DNA of 64,000 bases from Phytoseiulus persimilis. Its lineage: Eukaryota > Arthropoda > Arachnida > Mesostigmata > Phytoseiidae. Every line of letters begins with the position of its first letter. The stretch's first letter is position 1. Shown here in pieces: positions 12,872 through 24,353 of this stretch. The notes under the pieces were generated by a model, which saw only the letters and a program-made list of their open reading frames with translations, ran no database searches and had not been told where the DNA came from. The DNA lies in assembly GCA_037576195.1 (NCBI GenBank), contig CM075102.1, positions 27,276,745-27,340,744 of the forward strand, read 5' to 3'. The position numbers were made by a program, and so were the translations under genes.

Positions 12872-12878
12872 GTAAGTG
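12848..12878 (+). promoter_or_regulatory. Candidate recursive splice site (acceptor abutting donor)
   Basis: A pyrimidine-rich stretch ends in TTTTTAG at 12871 and is followed without any gap by GTAAGTG. This arrangement (3' splice site directly joined to a 5' splice site) is the form of zero-length-exon recursive splice sites known from long introns in Drosophila. Weak point: another AG lies seven bases upstream at 12863-12864, which could compete as acceptor. It could also simply be the donor of an ordinary exon. Confidence 0.3.
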
Positions 12879-15181
12879 ACCGCCGCGCTCATCAGAATTC
12901 AGGAGACATCGCGTTCGAGCCTCGCTCGGACCGTGGAGTCAGCTCGAACGACGGCGCGGTTTGTTTATTTATAGGCTCTTCTCTTTGTCACACTTCTTGA
13001 AATTTACGATTCTCCGCCGTCAAACAACAGTCCACCGGGCGAATTTTCCTCCCTTGACTCGACCGAGCGGACGGTAAATGTCAAATAGCAAGATTTCAAG
13101 ACCTGCCCTCGACTTGGCCTGCGCCTGGCTCCCAGAGTCAGATGAACGCAACACGTTTCCGGATTCTCCCATCAAAAGACGGCACCGAGTCTGCGAATCC
13201 AGCTGAACTCGGTCGCGTCGACATGGAGACGCGCTTCTGGGAATGCGCTAACAGTGGAGCATCCGCAGGAGTCATTATTGAAGCGAGTTCCATTATTTAT
13301 CGATATAGGACTCGAGTGTCTCGCGAGAATTTGCAATTCACGGGCGACAGCCGTTTCAATACGCGGCTCAGCTGTCGGCCGATGGAAATGTCCGAAACGA
13401 AGAAAGGCAGGGGGGGAATAAAGATGAAAAACTTGGTTGTGATCTTTTGTTGATGCTGTGGTCAAAGCTCTCGATTCGAACTCGCGGATCCGAGTCGAAT
13501 GCAATCGTCGAAGTGAGTTTATCGACTTTTAATGGTCGCGTTTCTCAACTACAATCTTTCTCTGGCGCGCGTGTTACTACTACAATATTCGTTTCTCTAG
13601 TCTCTTCTCCGTGATCAGTGGCCGCTCGGAACATTAATACACCGTTAACCCACGAAATCGTCTCGTCCTCCGACAGACAATGTGCTCCGTTGCGACTGAA
13701 CCGCGGCTCGGCGTGCTGTATCATCAGCAGGCAGGTGAGCCAGCGACCCACCGAGCCATCGCGCACAGCAACAGGTCTGAGAATCATCATTCGAGGCTTT
13801 GTCCTTTCATAAAACAAACAGAATCGACGTCTCTTCACTTCTTCTCAGTTCACGAATCGAAGACCGGCGAACCGAACATAGCGAACACTCGATCTCGGTG
13901 GAGGTTAAGCTTCTTCTCGCGGAAGGGAGGCATGCCCTCGATATTCATCTTGATCGGTCGGTGAGAGTCCATGGTTACGGGAAACGTCTCGGGCGTCATT
14001 TCAGGCGACGGCGAGAGGAGGAAAATGAAGAGAAAAGCCGGAAAACGTTTTTCTCATGATTGCCCCGTCGCCTGTACCGCTCGCACATATCGGTACGCTT
14101 CTGCAGTTCTCCTGTCGCTTCGTTGTTGACCGACGGTCGTACGCTGTGCATTGCTGTTGCTGGCAACACGGCCGACGGTCGGCAAAGTCGCGCACTTGTG
14201 TCTCTGGACGAAATAATATTAATGACAGCCGCAGCCAAAAGAAGACTGTGTGTGTCTTTTCCCTTTTTGTGGAACCGGTCCGCGCATTCTAACGTTTTCT
14301 CTTCGGGAACCGACTCACTCACTGGCTGGCGGACTGATGGCATCAACAGTTTCTTCTTTCGTCTTCCATTGGAAGATTGTTATTTTATACTTTCTCCGTT
14401 CTTCCCCTGGTTGTACATGAGGTGACGTACGGAGATTGATACCAACGAGAGTTCGAAGCGCTCAAGACAACGACGAACTTCTGCCTGTGGATGAGAGAGC
14501 TCCTCATTCAGCTATTGCCGGTGTTGCATCGGTCCAGCGGAGCATGGTGCTCTCATAATCGCGTTCCCGAGGTCTATCATGCAAATCGATTCTTGCAGCT
14601 GCTCCTGGAAAACTTATCCTAGTTTCCCGTCAACCCACTCCCAATGAGACTTTGCGCGCTTACCCGACTTGGTTTCTCGTGGTGTGAGGGCCCGTGTCCT
14701 TGACTACATAACAAACGCAGATGACCAAGGCGCTTCCTCGTCATCAGACGCGGCCGTTGTATTCATTGTGATGGGTTCTTTTTTTCTGATAGTCGATCAG
14801 CAGAACCAACGCGGAAGTCGGAAAACTATTCCCCGATCGCTTGTGATTGGCGACTGGCTCACAACAAGCGGCGAAACCCAAGAGGCGGGCGCCGGTCCCA
14901 GTTGGCGTCACAACTCGACTACCGTATAAATGATCAGAGGGACGTCCTCGGGTTCTTTACTGGCTAGTTTCGGATCGTAGATGTTGAGGGCGCCTTTCCG
15001 ATTGTTACAATCCATGTTTACGAGGCCCGTAGATCGTCGTTGTTGGCGCGCGGACGTGGAAACCCGCCCAGCGACGAAATTCCGCGAAGAAGTTTTCGCT
15101 GTACAGGTTGCTTTCGGGTCGCTCACTTTTGCGCGGTTGTGTTGCTCCCCGAAGGGAAACCTCGTTGATGACTCGGTTACT

Positions 15182-15194
15182 CGACCGACCGACC
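15182..15194. repeat. (CGAC)n microsatellite
   Basis: Three full copies of CGAC plus one base. Confidence 0.8.
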
Positions 15195-18100
15195 GGCTGG
15201 TCGGGAGGCAAACAGAGTTGTTTTTGCCGGATTTCACTGGAGCGATCCGAGCATGCCGCCATGACGCACTGAACAAGCACAACAGCTACCGCCATACGAT
15301 TCCAAGATTCGAGAAGACACGTCGGGGCGGAATGCGGCTCACTGCGGGAGGAATGATTGGGTTTGAGAGCTCCGGGATCCAACAAGAATCAGAGCTGAAA
15401 GTCTGTTCGCGATGCCGCTTGTTTTTCGCCCGCTAAAAGGAAAATTTTCTCTCCGAATCTCCGTCCTCCGAATTCTATCAGCAGTTCCTCCTGTATGCTG
15501 CGCGGTGTTTAGCTCATTCAGTGGGCATCTTGAACCAGAGGCAAGGAAGGAGATGCACGACGGCTCGTGTCGGAGGCACATGCTCGAGGCGAATGGAAAC
15601 CGTCGCCAGAGTAGAACTCGAGCGGTCGTCTCCAACGTTCCGACCTTCAGCCAAGAACTTGCGGAGCTGAGCGCTGTTCACTCCGCTATTACGTCGGCAA
15701 TTCACGATTGTTTGGTTGGGACGTTTGTTCCAATTGAATAAGAATGATCTGGGAGATCGGAAAAGTGTTGAGCCGGCCATGGAAGCTGTCGGGCCACGTT
15801 TTCGGAGGAAACCAATCACGAGGGCACAATGAGGCAAATTAGTTTTTGAACGCCCTGGTCTCCGACTCTGTTCACTGAAACATGCACGGCTGGCGACGAT
15901 CGCCCCGGAATCGTGTTTAGGAGCGGTGGCAGCAGTTCTAAGGTAAATAGAGTTAGCGAGTTCAGTTAGTGGGTTATCATCACACGTTAGCTCGCCACCC
16001 GTGATCCTGAATTGGCCACACTCGCAGCGACGTGCTGAGACAGCACTTGGCTGGGCCGTGGCCTTTCGTCCGCTATCTCGAATCCGATGTCCCAACGAAA
16101 GGATCGACTCAATTCCCACTTCCAGCGAGTCAGAATTAGAGTGGCAAGCTTTTCTAGCATGATAGATGCCCGCGCCAACGGGTTTTCGCTTAGATGGTTT
16201 CGTCGTTTGCCACTTTTGTGCGTTCCACGCCGGCCAGGCAGAGGATGTGTCCACGCGGTACCACGACTCAGGCCGCGGAGCCGCTGTTGGAGGCATGCTT
16301 CACTAACAAGAGACCGAAAGAGGGCAAACAAAGGTTTGTCATCACCTTAAAATAACAGAGCTGCGGTCAATTGTCGGAAAGGAAGGCAGACGAGCACCAC
16401 GAAAACGAGGGCGGCAGCGACGACAACCGCAACAACAACTAAATCAGCACGGCCAGGGAGTCGACATCTATCACATTGACTGCATCGGTTTCATATTCAT
16501 GAGCCGAATCCACTGGTTTACACAGGTTGAAACGCGCTCCCTCTCTCTCTCCGGTTGGTTGGTCTACGAGCCGAAAGCGCGCCGCCACTAGCGTCTAACT
16601 GATTCTGATTCTATTGTTGGGCTTCATTGCCCTTGCGGATAAGCAGTGTTTACTGAGCGTCGTCTGATGATACTTCGCATACTGATGTTCGCGTTCGCCG
16701 AAATGCGTTTGTTGACTCCGGAGGGGACTGGCCTCTGATTTCGCGCGGGCACACAGTCAGTCCGACATCCGACCAGCCACCCACATGGGAAATTTCGCTT
16801 TGCGACTCCTGCCGCTGCTGGCGGTATACTTCGTTGCGCAATGGCGGCGCCACTTCACTGCGCTCGTGCACGGACTCCTCATTGCGGTACCATCGCGCGA
16901 ACGATGGCGGCTCTCTTCGCTCGCCGAGCGAACGTGGACCAAGTTCAATTTTCATCTCAGGTGATTGGGAATTCCGATTGGTTTCTTAAGATGGAACCCG
17001 AGAACGGATCAGAAAGGAGGGACTCGCCTGGGTTCGTCCGATGGTCGGCCGTTTCCCTGTTTGTTGTTGATCCGTCGAACGAGCCATCAAACGGTCCAGC
17101 GGGGAATGTTGTGCATTCAGAGGCAAATACAATCGGCACGATGATGCATCTGATAGGCGTTTGATTACATTTATCTCGGCTCGCCCTATCCGCTAACTGC
17201 GGTGGGCATCTATCTTTGGGAACTTTGTTACGGCTTGTCACAAGGCGACACAATCAAAGCTTCCGAGATTGAGCGGTCAATGGAGAGCAATGACAAGTTC
17301 CATATCGCTTGCCGGCGACTGTGTCTCCACCGCTGACTTGTCTGTCTGTCGCTCGGTCGGCACACGTATGACCGACCTAGATTTTCAGCCTGTTATCCTC
17401 AGATCGTGCCCACAGCTCGCTCGACAGGGTGTTTGGCAGGCATCTGAGTGCTCCGTCATGGCGTTCTCTCGGTCGCTATATCTCGGTTCTGTTGTTACGA
17501 ATTCATTTTGCCTGGGCGGGGTTCGTGGTTTTCACCTGCAGTTTAACCTCCCACGCCAGCGAGACAAGCTATCGAATGGATCCGTATCAGGAGAGGGAGA
17601 AAACTATTCGAGCCTGGTGGGCCAGCGGGCATGATATTTGCATTTTGGCAAGAGATTCTCCAACTCGAACCGAGAGCAACAGTCACGAATTTTTGAGGCA
17701 AAAGTCCACAGGATCAACTCCGCCCTGTGTTTGCGTGAGGATCGCCGTTTCCTTCGCCGGCGAGAAAGCCTCGCTGAGGCGCCAACGACGATACTCGAGA
17801 GCTTTGGTTTTTCTTCTTTCCACTGTTTGTCATCGATCGAGCCGTGCTCGCCTGGCCCCAGTCGTGGCAACATTTCTCTCTCGAGGCATCTGGACACTGG
17901 TACAGAAACGAGAAAATATTCTCTCCAGAACTCGAGCCCAGGACGACGGACGAGTTCGAGTCGGCCCGGATTCCCTAATAGGACGTGCGACGCACTTTCG
18001 CATCGATTCATTTATCGCAGCGCCATGCGGCGGCGGTGGGCCCCAATCTGGCGGAAGTTTCGGCAGCTCTCGGTGAAAGCTTGTTGTGAAGTTGCTTGTT

Positions 18101-19178
18101 AAAAAGTAAAAAGTGCAGCGAGCATCCTTATGGCAGCATGGCTTCCGGCTGCTCCCGCCGCCAGCCAGCAAGCCAGTAAGCAAGGGTAAAGCCAAGCCGG
18201 AGCAAGGGTGGGGGATCCAGGAACCCTTCAAGGTCGCAAGCTCGAGCTTGCTTTTATTTATCGGCATCGTTGGTTGTAAGGCTCGCGGCCGCTGCTGCTA
18301 CCACCCGTTCTCCTTGCCTGGCGCTCACCCCCTTTACGACCCCTTCCGCATAACCCCGCGACCCCCGCGTCATGGGTGGGGGTTCCCGGAAAGAGCCACT
18401 TGCAAGCTCATTTTGCGAAACAGTGGCTCGGAGCGAGGACTCGCGCAGCGGCATGCCCTCCGAACCGCGTTCGGGAGAGAAAATTTGAACGAACAGACAA
18501 ACAAACGGACCAGCCGCAGAGTGGATGAAACGCGTCCGCCGACTCGGATTCTGATCACGAGCTGGTTCCGTTCACTGAGCGACTTGATTGCGGAAAACGA
18601 GACGAAGATCACCCCTAATAGGCGGGGTGTCGTTGTTCATTTCGACGTCGCTGTTGTGGTGTCGTCGCTCGCTACTGCGGAGGCAGATGCATGAGCCGGG
18701 TATGCTGTGCTGGTGGAGACCGTAAATCCAAATGATCGTCGGAGCAATAACAAGCTGTATAATTAGCAACGGTGGCCAGGCGGTAATCCGTGAACGCGGT
18801 CCGTCAAGAGCGAACGAGAGGAACAAAAGGGGAAAATAAGAAAGAAAAATGAAGCCGCGCCCTCACTTGAGCAAATTTATAGTCGCATGTCAACTGATTG
18901 TTCGAACAGAAGAGAGCCTTCCAACCCCTTCAGTTTCAACGAATTTTACAACTGGTCGCTCAAGGCAAGAATCGCATCGGGGGAGAGAAGGAGCGAGCGA
19001 GCCAACCAAGAAAGCTCCAGAAACTGAATCAGGTAGAGTTGGCTAAGCCGGGGGAAAAGTCATCGTTGAGTTCGAACCGCTTGCTGATCAAGGCCGAGGC
19101 ACCCGTTCCCAAGCAAGCATTTCCGCTAAGGCGAACCAAATTCGGTAACCTTGAAGCGTCCTTCAGAATGCTTCTTCA

Positions 19179-19199
19179 GGCGGCGGCGGCGGCGGCGGT
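19179..19199. repeat. (GGC)n trinucleotide repeat
   Basis: Seven copies of GGC. In one plus-strand frame it would encode an alanine run, but no gene is supported here, so it is best read as a simple repeat. Confidence 0.85.
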
Positions 19200-21335
19200 A
19201 GTCGTATGCTGTAGACGATATCAGAGTATCGTTGGCGGCTAACGGGTTGATCTACTTCAGAGCAAGCTTACTGGCGAGAATAATGAATGAAAGAACGATT
19301 GAATCGATGGCCACATGAATGGATCTGTGACAGTACATGAAGAGTTTAGTGGCGATGGCGCCTCCTCCCGCCGCCGCCGTCGCCTACACGGCACAACAAT
19401 GCCTACCCAGTGGCAGCGGGAGTTTTTCAGTTTTGATTGATGATCGGCACGACTACAAGGCGAAGAGGGAGCCGCTAGTTTGATTGAGCCACGTCGCTTT
19501 TGATGCTCCGGAAGGGTGGTACAAAAGTCCCGGTCCCGGCGTTTAGAACAACAGCAACAGAATCCATCCATTCGACGATCTTTTCTTAAAGAGCCTGAGC
19601 TGCTTGCTCGGGCTGTGTTGTACGACCCGATCTATTTGGCACGCATGAGATCGATGGGTCGGCTGCCGCCGGAGGTGAACATGGGGAAGGTCAAGTCTTC
19701 CATCATTGTTTGTTTTTAAAAAAACAGCGCTGCTCCTGCGGTGGCGGAACACTACATCTCCCCTCGCTGAAAGGGTTCGGGATGGCATGCCGGAACGTGA
19801 CCACATCAGGGATGCGTCCTTCGAGCTCGTGGTGCCCGCCATGAAGTCTTCCGAGCTCAACTCCATCGCCAAACGATTCACGGCCGGCGGAGTCCGAACG
19901 CCGAGCCTTCGAAACTTCGAGGCGCGAGGTGAAAGGTTGGGCGAGATGGAGCCAGGCGTAGAGAGCAACCGACCAACTTGCTCGGCTCCTGGATCAGCTA
20001 CGGATTTGGAGTTCACAACAGGAAGGAACGCTGTTCACAGTTCGCGACCCGTTTCCTCGAACTGCGTTTTGGCTCTCTTTCTATTTGCAAGTGCAGAACG
20101 GGTGAGGTTTTTAGACCGGGTTCTCACGGAGAGTTATGCAAGGATTCTGAGAATTCTGGAACAACGACTGCGATGAGTTTCAAAGTCAAGGAGAGACCGG
20201 CTTCAACCAATCGAGCATTGCAATGAGGAAGTGACTGAGTCCCTCAATCGCGATTGATCAGGATTTGAAATCTCAGAACTAATTGTCAAACGAACTGATT
20301 CACGACCGCCGAGTTTTATCCCGCTCCGCGATGACTGGCTGTGAGTCTTCTCTCTTCCGCTGCCTTCCCCGCTTCCTTCCTGAGTCTGAACCGCTCCTGG
20401 TGGATCGCCGAAAAGAGAGCTACGCCTCTTCCATCGGCGAGATCTGTGCCGACTACTTCTCCTCGGAGAGCGTTCCTGTATGACTTGTCTATCGGCGTCG
20501 CCAGCCACACCGTACACGGTAGCGGCAGATGTGACCGTATGTATTCGTTTATTGTCTCCCACCAACTTGTTCTCAGACACAACATATTTGTTGTTTATTT
20601 ACTGTCTGACTCTCTGACGAACGTCTCTGAGATCGAGAGGCCCGCCAACTTTCAGCCATAACGGTCGACGTCCTTGTCGTGGTTTGGAGTGGTTATGTAT
20701 TCGGTCTCCATAAACAATTCCTGTGCTTGTTTGCATGCTCCCTTTCCAGAGGTTTTTGGCAGTTGCTCTCCAGGGGTTGAGAAAACACGAGCTTCGCTCA
20801 TCGCCTCGGGCTGGAGTCCGTTCAGCTTTATTGTAGTTCGGAGTGTCTAAGACAAGTGGTAACGATCGTTCGCGGCCTCTGAACTCGGCTCCGAGCGGTC
20901 AAACATGCATTCTCCCAAATTGAAGCAATCGTTTGGTTGCCACAACAACGCTGGACAAGTTTCGCTGTTTCTTCAGACTGGAGGTCCAATTTGGTTGTCG
21001 GAGTTCTCGAATTGCGGAACATCAGTCTTCCAACATGTTCGGAAACAACTCCAACCTAAACTTGTGCGGTTCTCGTCTTCCTCACCGCGTCGCAAAGCAT
21101 AGTTCCCCGTTATTAAACTTTGGTCCAGTGTGTGTTTTGTCCGTGCAATTCTCCTGCTCAGCTCATGACAGTTTTTATTAAGAAGGCGTATAAACTCAAC
21201 AAAAAAATCTCAGCACCCCACGCTAACAGAACCGGTGTCCAAGAACGAGTATTACCATGTGTGGAGTGGCACGAAAAAAAAGCTGCAGAGACGGCCACTC
21301 AGGCAGCGTGTCTGTCTGTCTTCCCGTCGTCCCTC

Positions 21336-21349
21336 TGTGTGTGTGTGTG
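21336..21349. repeat. (TG)n microsatellite
   Basis: Seven TG units. Confidence 0.9.
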
Positions 21350-22578
21350 CTCCTTCGCTTGCATCAGGTGGGCATTGTCCGTTGAGGAAGCTTTCTCTCG
21401 CCATCTCTTTTTTCCTTTCCTTCTTGCTCTCCCTGCCGCGGCTCACTCCGGCTTCATTTGAGAGAGTCTTTAGCCCGGGGCTCGCGTGCATTTTTACAAA
21501 TTTTAGCTCTTGATGGCTGCCGCGCTCCCTTGCTCATCCGTTTTTCTTCGTTTCCCCTGTCCGTTTTGACTGCCCTACTCTTTCATCGGATTTCATCTGA
21601 TCCGTCTCCAACACCTCCGTCAGAAGCTTAAAAAATGGCGACGATTACTTGAACGGAAGTAGCTGAAGTCTATCACTGGTCGTGAACGTACGCGTCCAGA
21701 CTCATGATCGCTGACGTGGCCATCGCTCGCTTCCCCTCAGAGTTCGGCGACAGGGCTTCTGGATAGCAGCGCAGTCCTTGGCCTCAGTTCGCAAAAAGCT
21801 TCCGTAGCATCCGATTCATCCTGCAGAGGGCAGCCGGTATTGAATTCTTTCGTCCTCACCTCTGAACGCAGAACGCATCGCTGAAAATTTCGAGTCGAGG
21901 GAAGGCACGAGTTCACTGGCCTCGTTGCGGCTATCGGAAGTCTGTCTGCTGCCGCCGCCGCCGCTGCGTACCTGGCGGGCTGGCTGCGCTGACCCCGCAC
22001 CCCATCGAGCTTTGCTATTTTTTTCGCTTTTGCCCCCGGCTGGATAGGGGAGCTCGGCGTCTGCGGCGGCCGCGTTAATGGAGGAAACGAACGCCCCTTC
22101 GGGACCACTGGCAGCGGCGTTCGCCGGCCGCCGCGACCACCAGAGGCTTACGTACCTCCGAGAGGAAAAAAGAAGCGGAGGAATTCAAAAGAGTCCAAAC
22201 CCCAAACCGGGTCCGAATGCGAGCAAACGAACGACGCTGCTATGAAAGCTTCTCCGAGCGACTACTTTTGCTCAGCATCGTGGAGAGCTACTTAGTTCCG
22301 TCCAAGCAGTTCGATCTGAAAAGAAAATGCTTGCCCGGTCGTCCTCCTGCATGCAACAACAGGTATCGCCCATGCAGATGCCCGGAAGAGCGCAACAGTT
22401 TGCAAGAGCCAGCACTGCCGGAGACTGGGGCCCCCAGGACCGAAATCCTTTCCGGCACCCGGAATCCTGTGTGTGGAAGCAGGATCGGTGGTGAATCGGG
22501 GCAGAGAGGATTTCCTCTTACGTTTTCTGACGCTCCAAAGTTACGAAACCGACGGTGCCCTGAATGCCGCTGGTGCAT

Positions 22579-22620
22579 TAGCTCGCCTTGCGAGCACTTT
22601 AGTCCGGCGAGCTATATAGC
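22579..22620. repeat. 9-bp inverted repeat next to a 10-bp palindrome
   Basis: TAGCTCGCC at 22579-22587 pairs with GGCGAGCTA at 22606-22614, leaving an 18-base loop. The right arm runs into GCTATATAGC (22611-22620), itself a perfect palindrome, so two alternative foldings share bases. Function unknown. Confidence 0.75.
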
Positions 22621-24337
22621 ACGTCATCGACTGTTCCTGAAGGAACGAACGAGGGCAGGCGGGAAAAAGGAAGCCGGCGCTAAAGAAAATCTATACTTCA
22701 GCACTTGCGTTCAGCACTGGCTCGTCGACTTCTTAATGGGAGGAGTGAGGAAGTAGCTGCACTGCTCCTTGGCTGGATCCTCGTCGCCAAGACTCGCCGG
22801 AGCTGGCCCTACCGGCTCCGACCGGGGGAAGAAGCAAATTATGAAAAATTGCTGCCGTTTGGCTCCCTCGTCATTACGGCGGCATCTGCATTGCGATTCC
22901 AACATTCCTTGCGCTGTCTCTGTGCTGCTGCTGCTACGATCTCAGGAATCCTTGTGCAGGCCATCAGCCCGAGATGGGAACCTTACCTGGAACCGAGTCA
23001 AACGAAAGAAATAAGAAAAGGGTTACTCAATGAGTGTGTGTCTCTCTGTCTACATTTTGGGTTCTCCCGTTCGCGAGCTCTTCCTCTCTGTCTAGGAACG
23101 GCAATTTCGGGAAAGCTTATCTGGTGTCGAGGGAAACGCTCAGAAAAGAGGAATCCCTTTGGTTCCCATACTATCACGAGCCGCGTGTACTCATCAGGAC
23201 TTCGAGTACGGAGAACGAGGAGAGATGTTTCACGGAGTTTCATTCGGAGAGCTCGACTGTCGACGCGGAGTTTACTGTCAATAGAGCTTTCCGGAAATTC
23301 TCCCCTGCTCGCCGACGCAAGACTCGGTCGAGCTCGAAGAATGTAGGCGATGATTGCTTCGAGTGCGGTTGAGTTCCGGTATTCTCTGCTCTATTCTACC
23401 GGCTCGATCGGAATTGAATCATCTTCGACACTCGGCTCTGTGAGGAAAGAAACTAGAGCCTTGGCTTCTCAAGCTGTCTGAGCAGATGAGTGAGCCAGTG
23501 AGTGACTGGTCGGCACGAACTCTGAAACGCAACATGCATACGCTGATGCGGATGTCGGAGCCGAGGCAGCATCTGTTTAGGGGTGGGCCTTCACTTGAAA
23601 ACAATGCTCTGATAAAAAATAATACACACACGACATCGATTCGAGTTCGAGACGTACGGAGAGGATGATCGCGAGAGAGGAAATCGAGAAAGAAAAAATG
23701 ATTTCAATGGAAATTCGGCAATGCGATGTCTCTGCCCAACCCTTTTACTTATGTCAAGGATGTGTATCCCAGCCAGTCGGAGCGGCGTGCATCAAGCACA
23801 ACACAGGATGTTACAACCGATACAGCTTCCGCTCGCTGCATTTTTTACTTCTCGAAAGTCTTCAACCGAACTTTCAAAAAATATGAATTTATTGTTAACA
23901 CATTCAGATTGAGGGGTAGAAAGCGCCAGGCGGCCGCGGAATCACTCGATTAGATCGGCAATCATGGGACCGTGCATACGAGCACGATCTCGAATCAAAA
24001 TCTTTGCTGGCCGCCGTGCTTCCCGATAGATGTGTCGTTGGCCACATCTACCACCGTTGGGCCTTTTTGCCTCATCGGGCCTGAGACCGCGTTTAGTTCC
24101 GAGCTGGCCCCAGTTTCGATGCCACATCGCAAGGTATAGATTTCTTCGTCTCTCGGAAGCAGCGGCAGTCAGCCTCCTTCCTGGCGCCAAACTCCAACGA
24201 ATCGCTGGAACTACTCGAGCTGTCGATGCAGGCATTTCCTTGCCTTCGAGCTTCGTGCCCTCATCCCGTTTCGTGCGAAAATTCTCTGTCCATGAATAAT
24301 CTGTCTTTGCGCAGCGAGCATTCAGGGAGCAGGGCAA

Positions 24338-24353
24338 GCTCGCTCGCTCGCTC
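24338..24353. repeat. (GCTC)n microsatellite
   Basis: Four copies of GCTC. Confidence 0.85.

Larger units (their letters stand above)
12879..21335. other. No supported gene
   Basis: Frames up to 260 codons (15514-16296, minus) are present but lack any recognisable domain and overlap open frames on the other strand. A plus-strand frame at 15412-15741 ends in a helix-like segment and a minus-strand pair at 16650-17253 reads smoothly, but neither has decisive splice or domain support. Repeats in it are listed separately. Confidence 0.4.

Noticed and set aside
15514-16296. 260-codon minus-strand frame
   Set aside because: Low-information composition, no domain, and overlapping frames in the other direction.
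16785-16967. Plus-strand ORF with a hydrophobic, signal-peptide-like start and a donor-like end
   Set aside because: 60 codons only, the donor (GTGATT) is weak and the minus strand over the same bases is open for over 100 codons.
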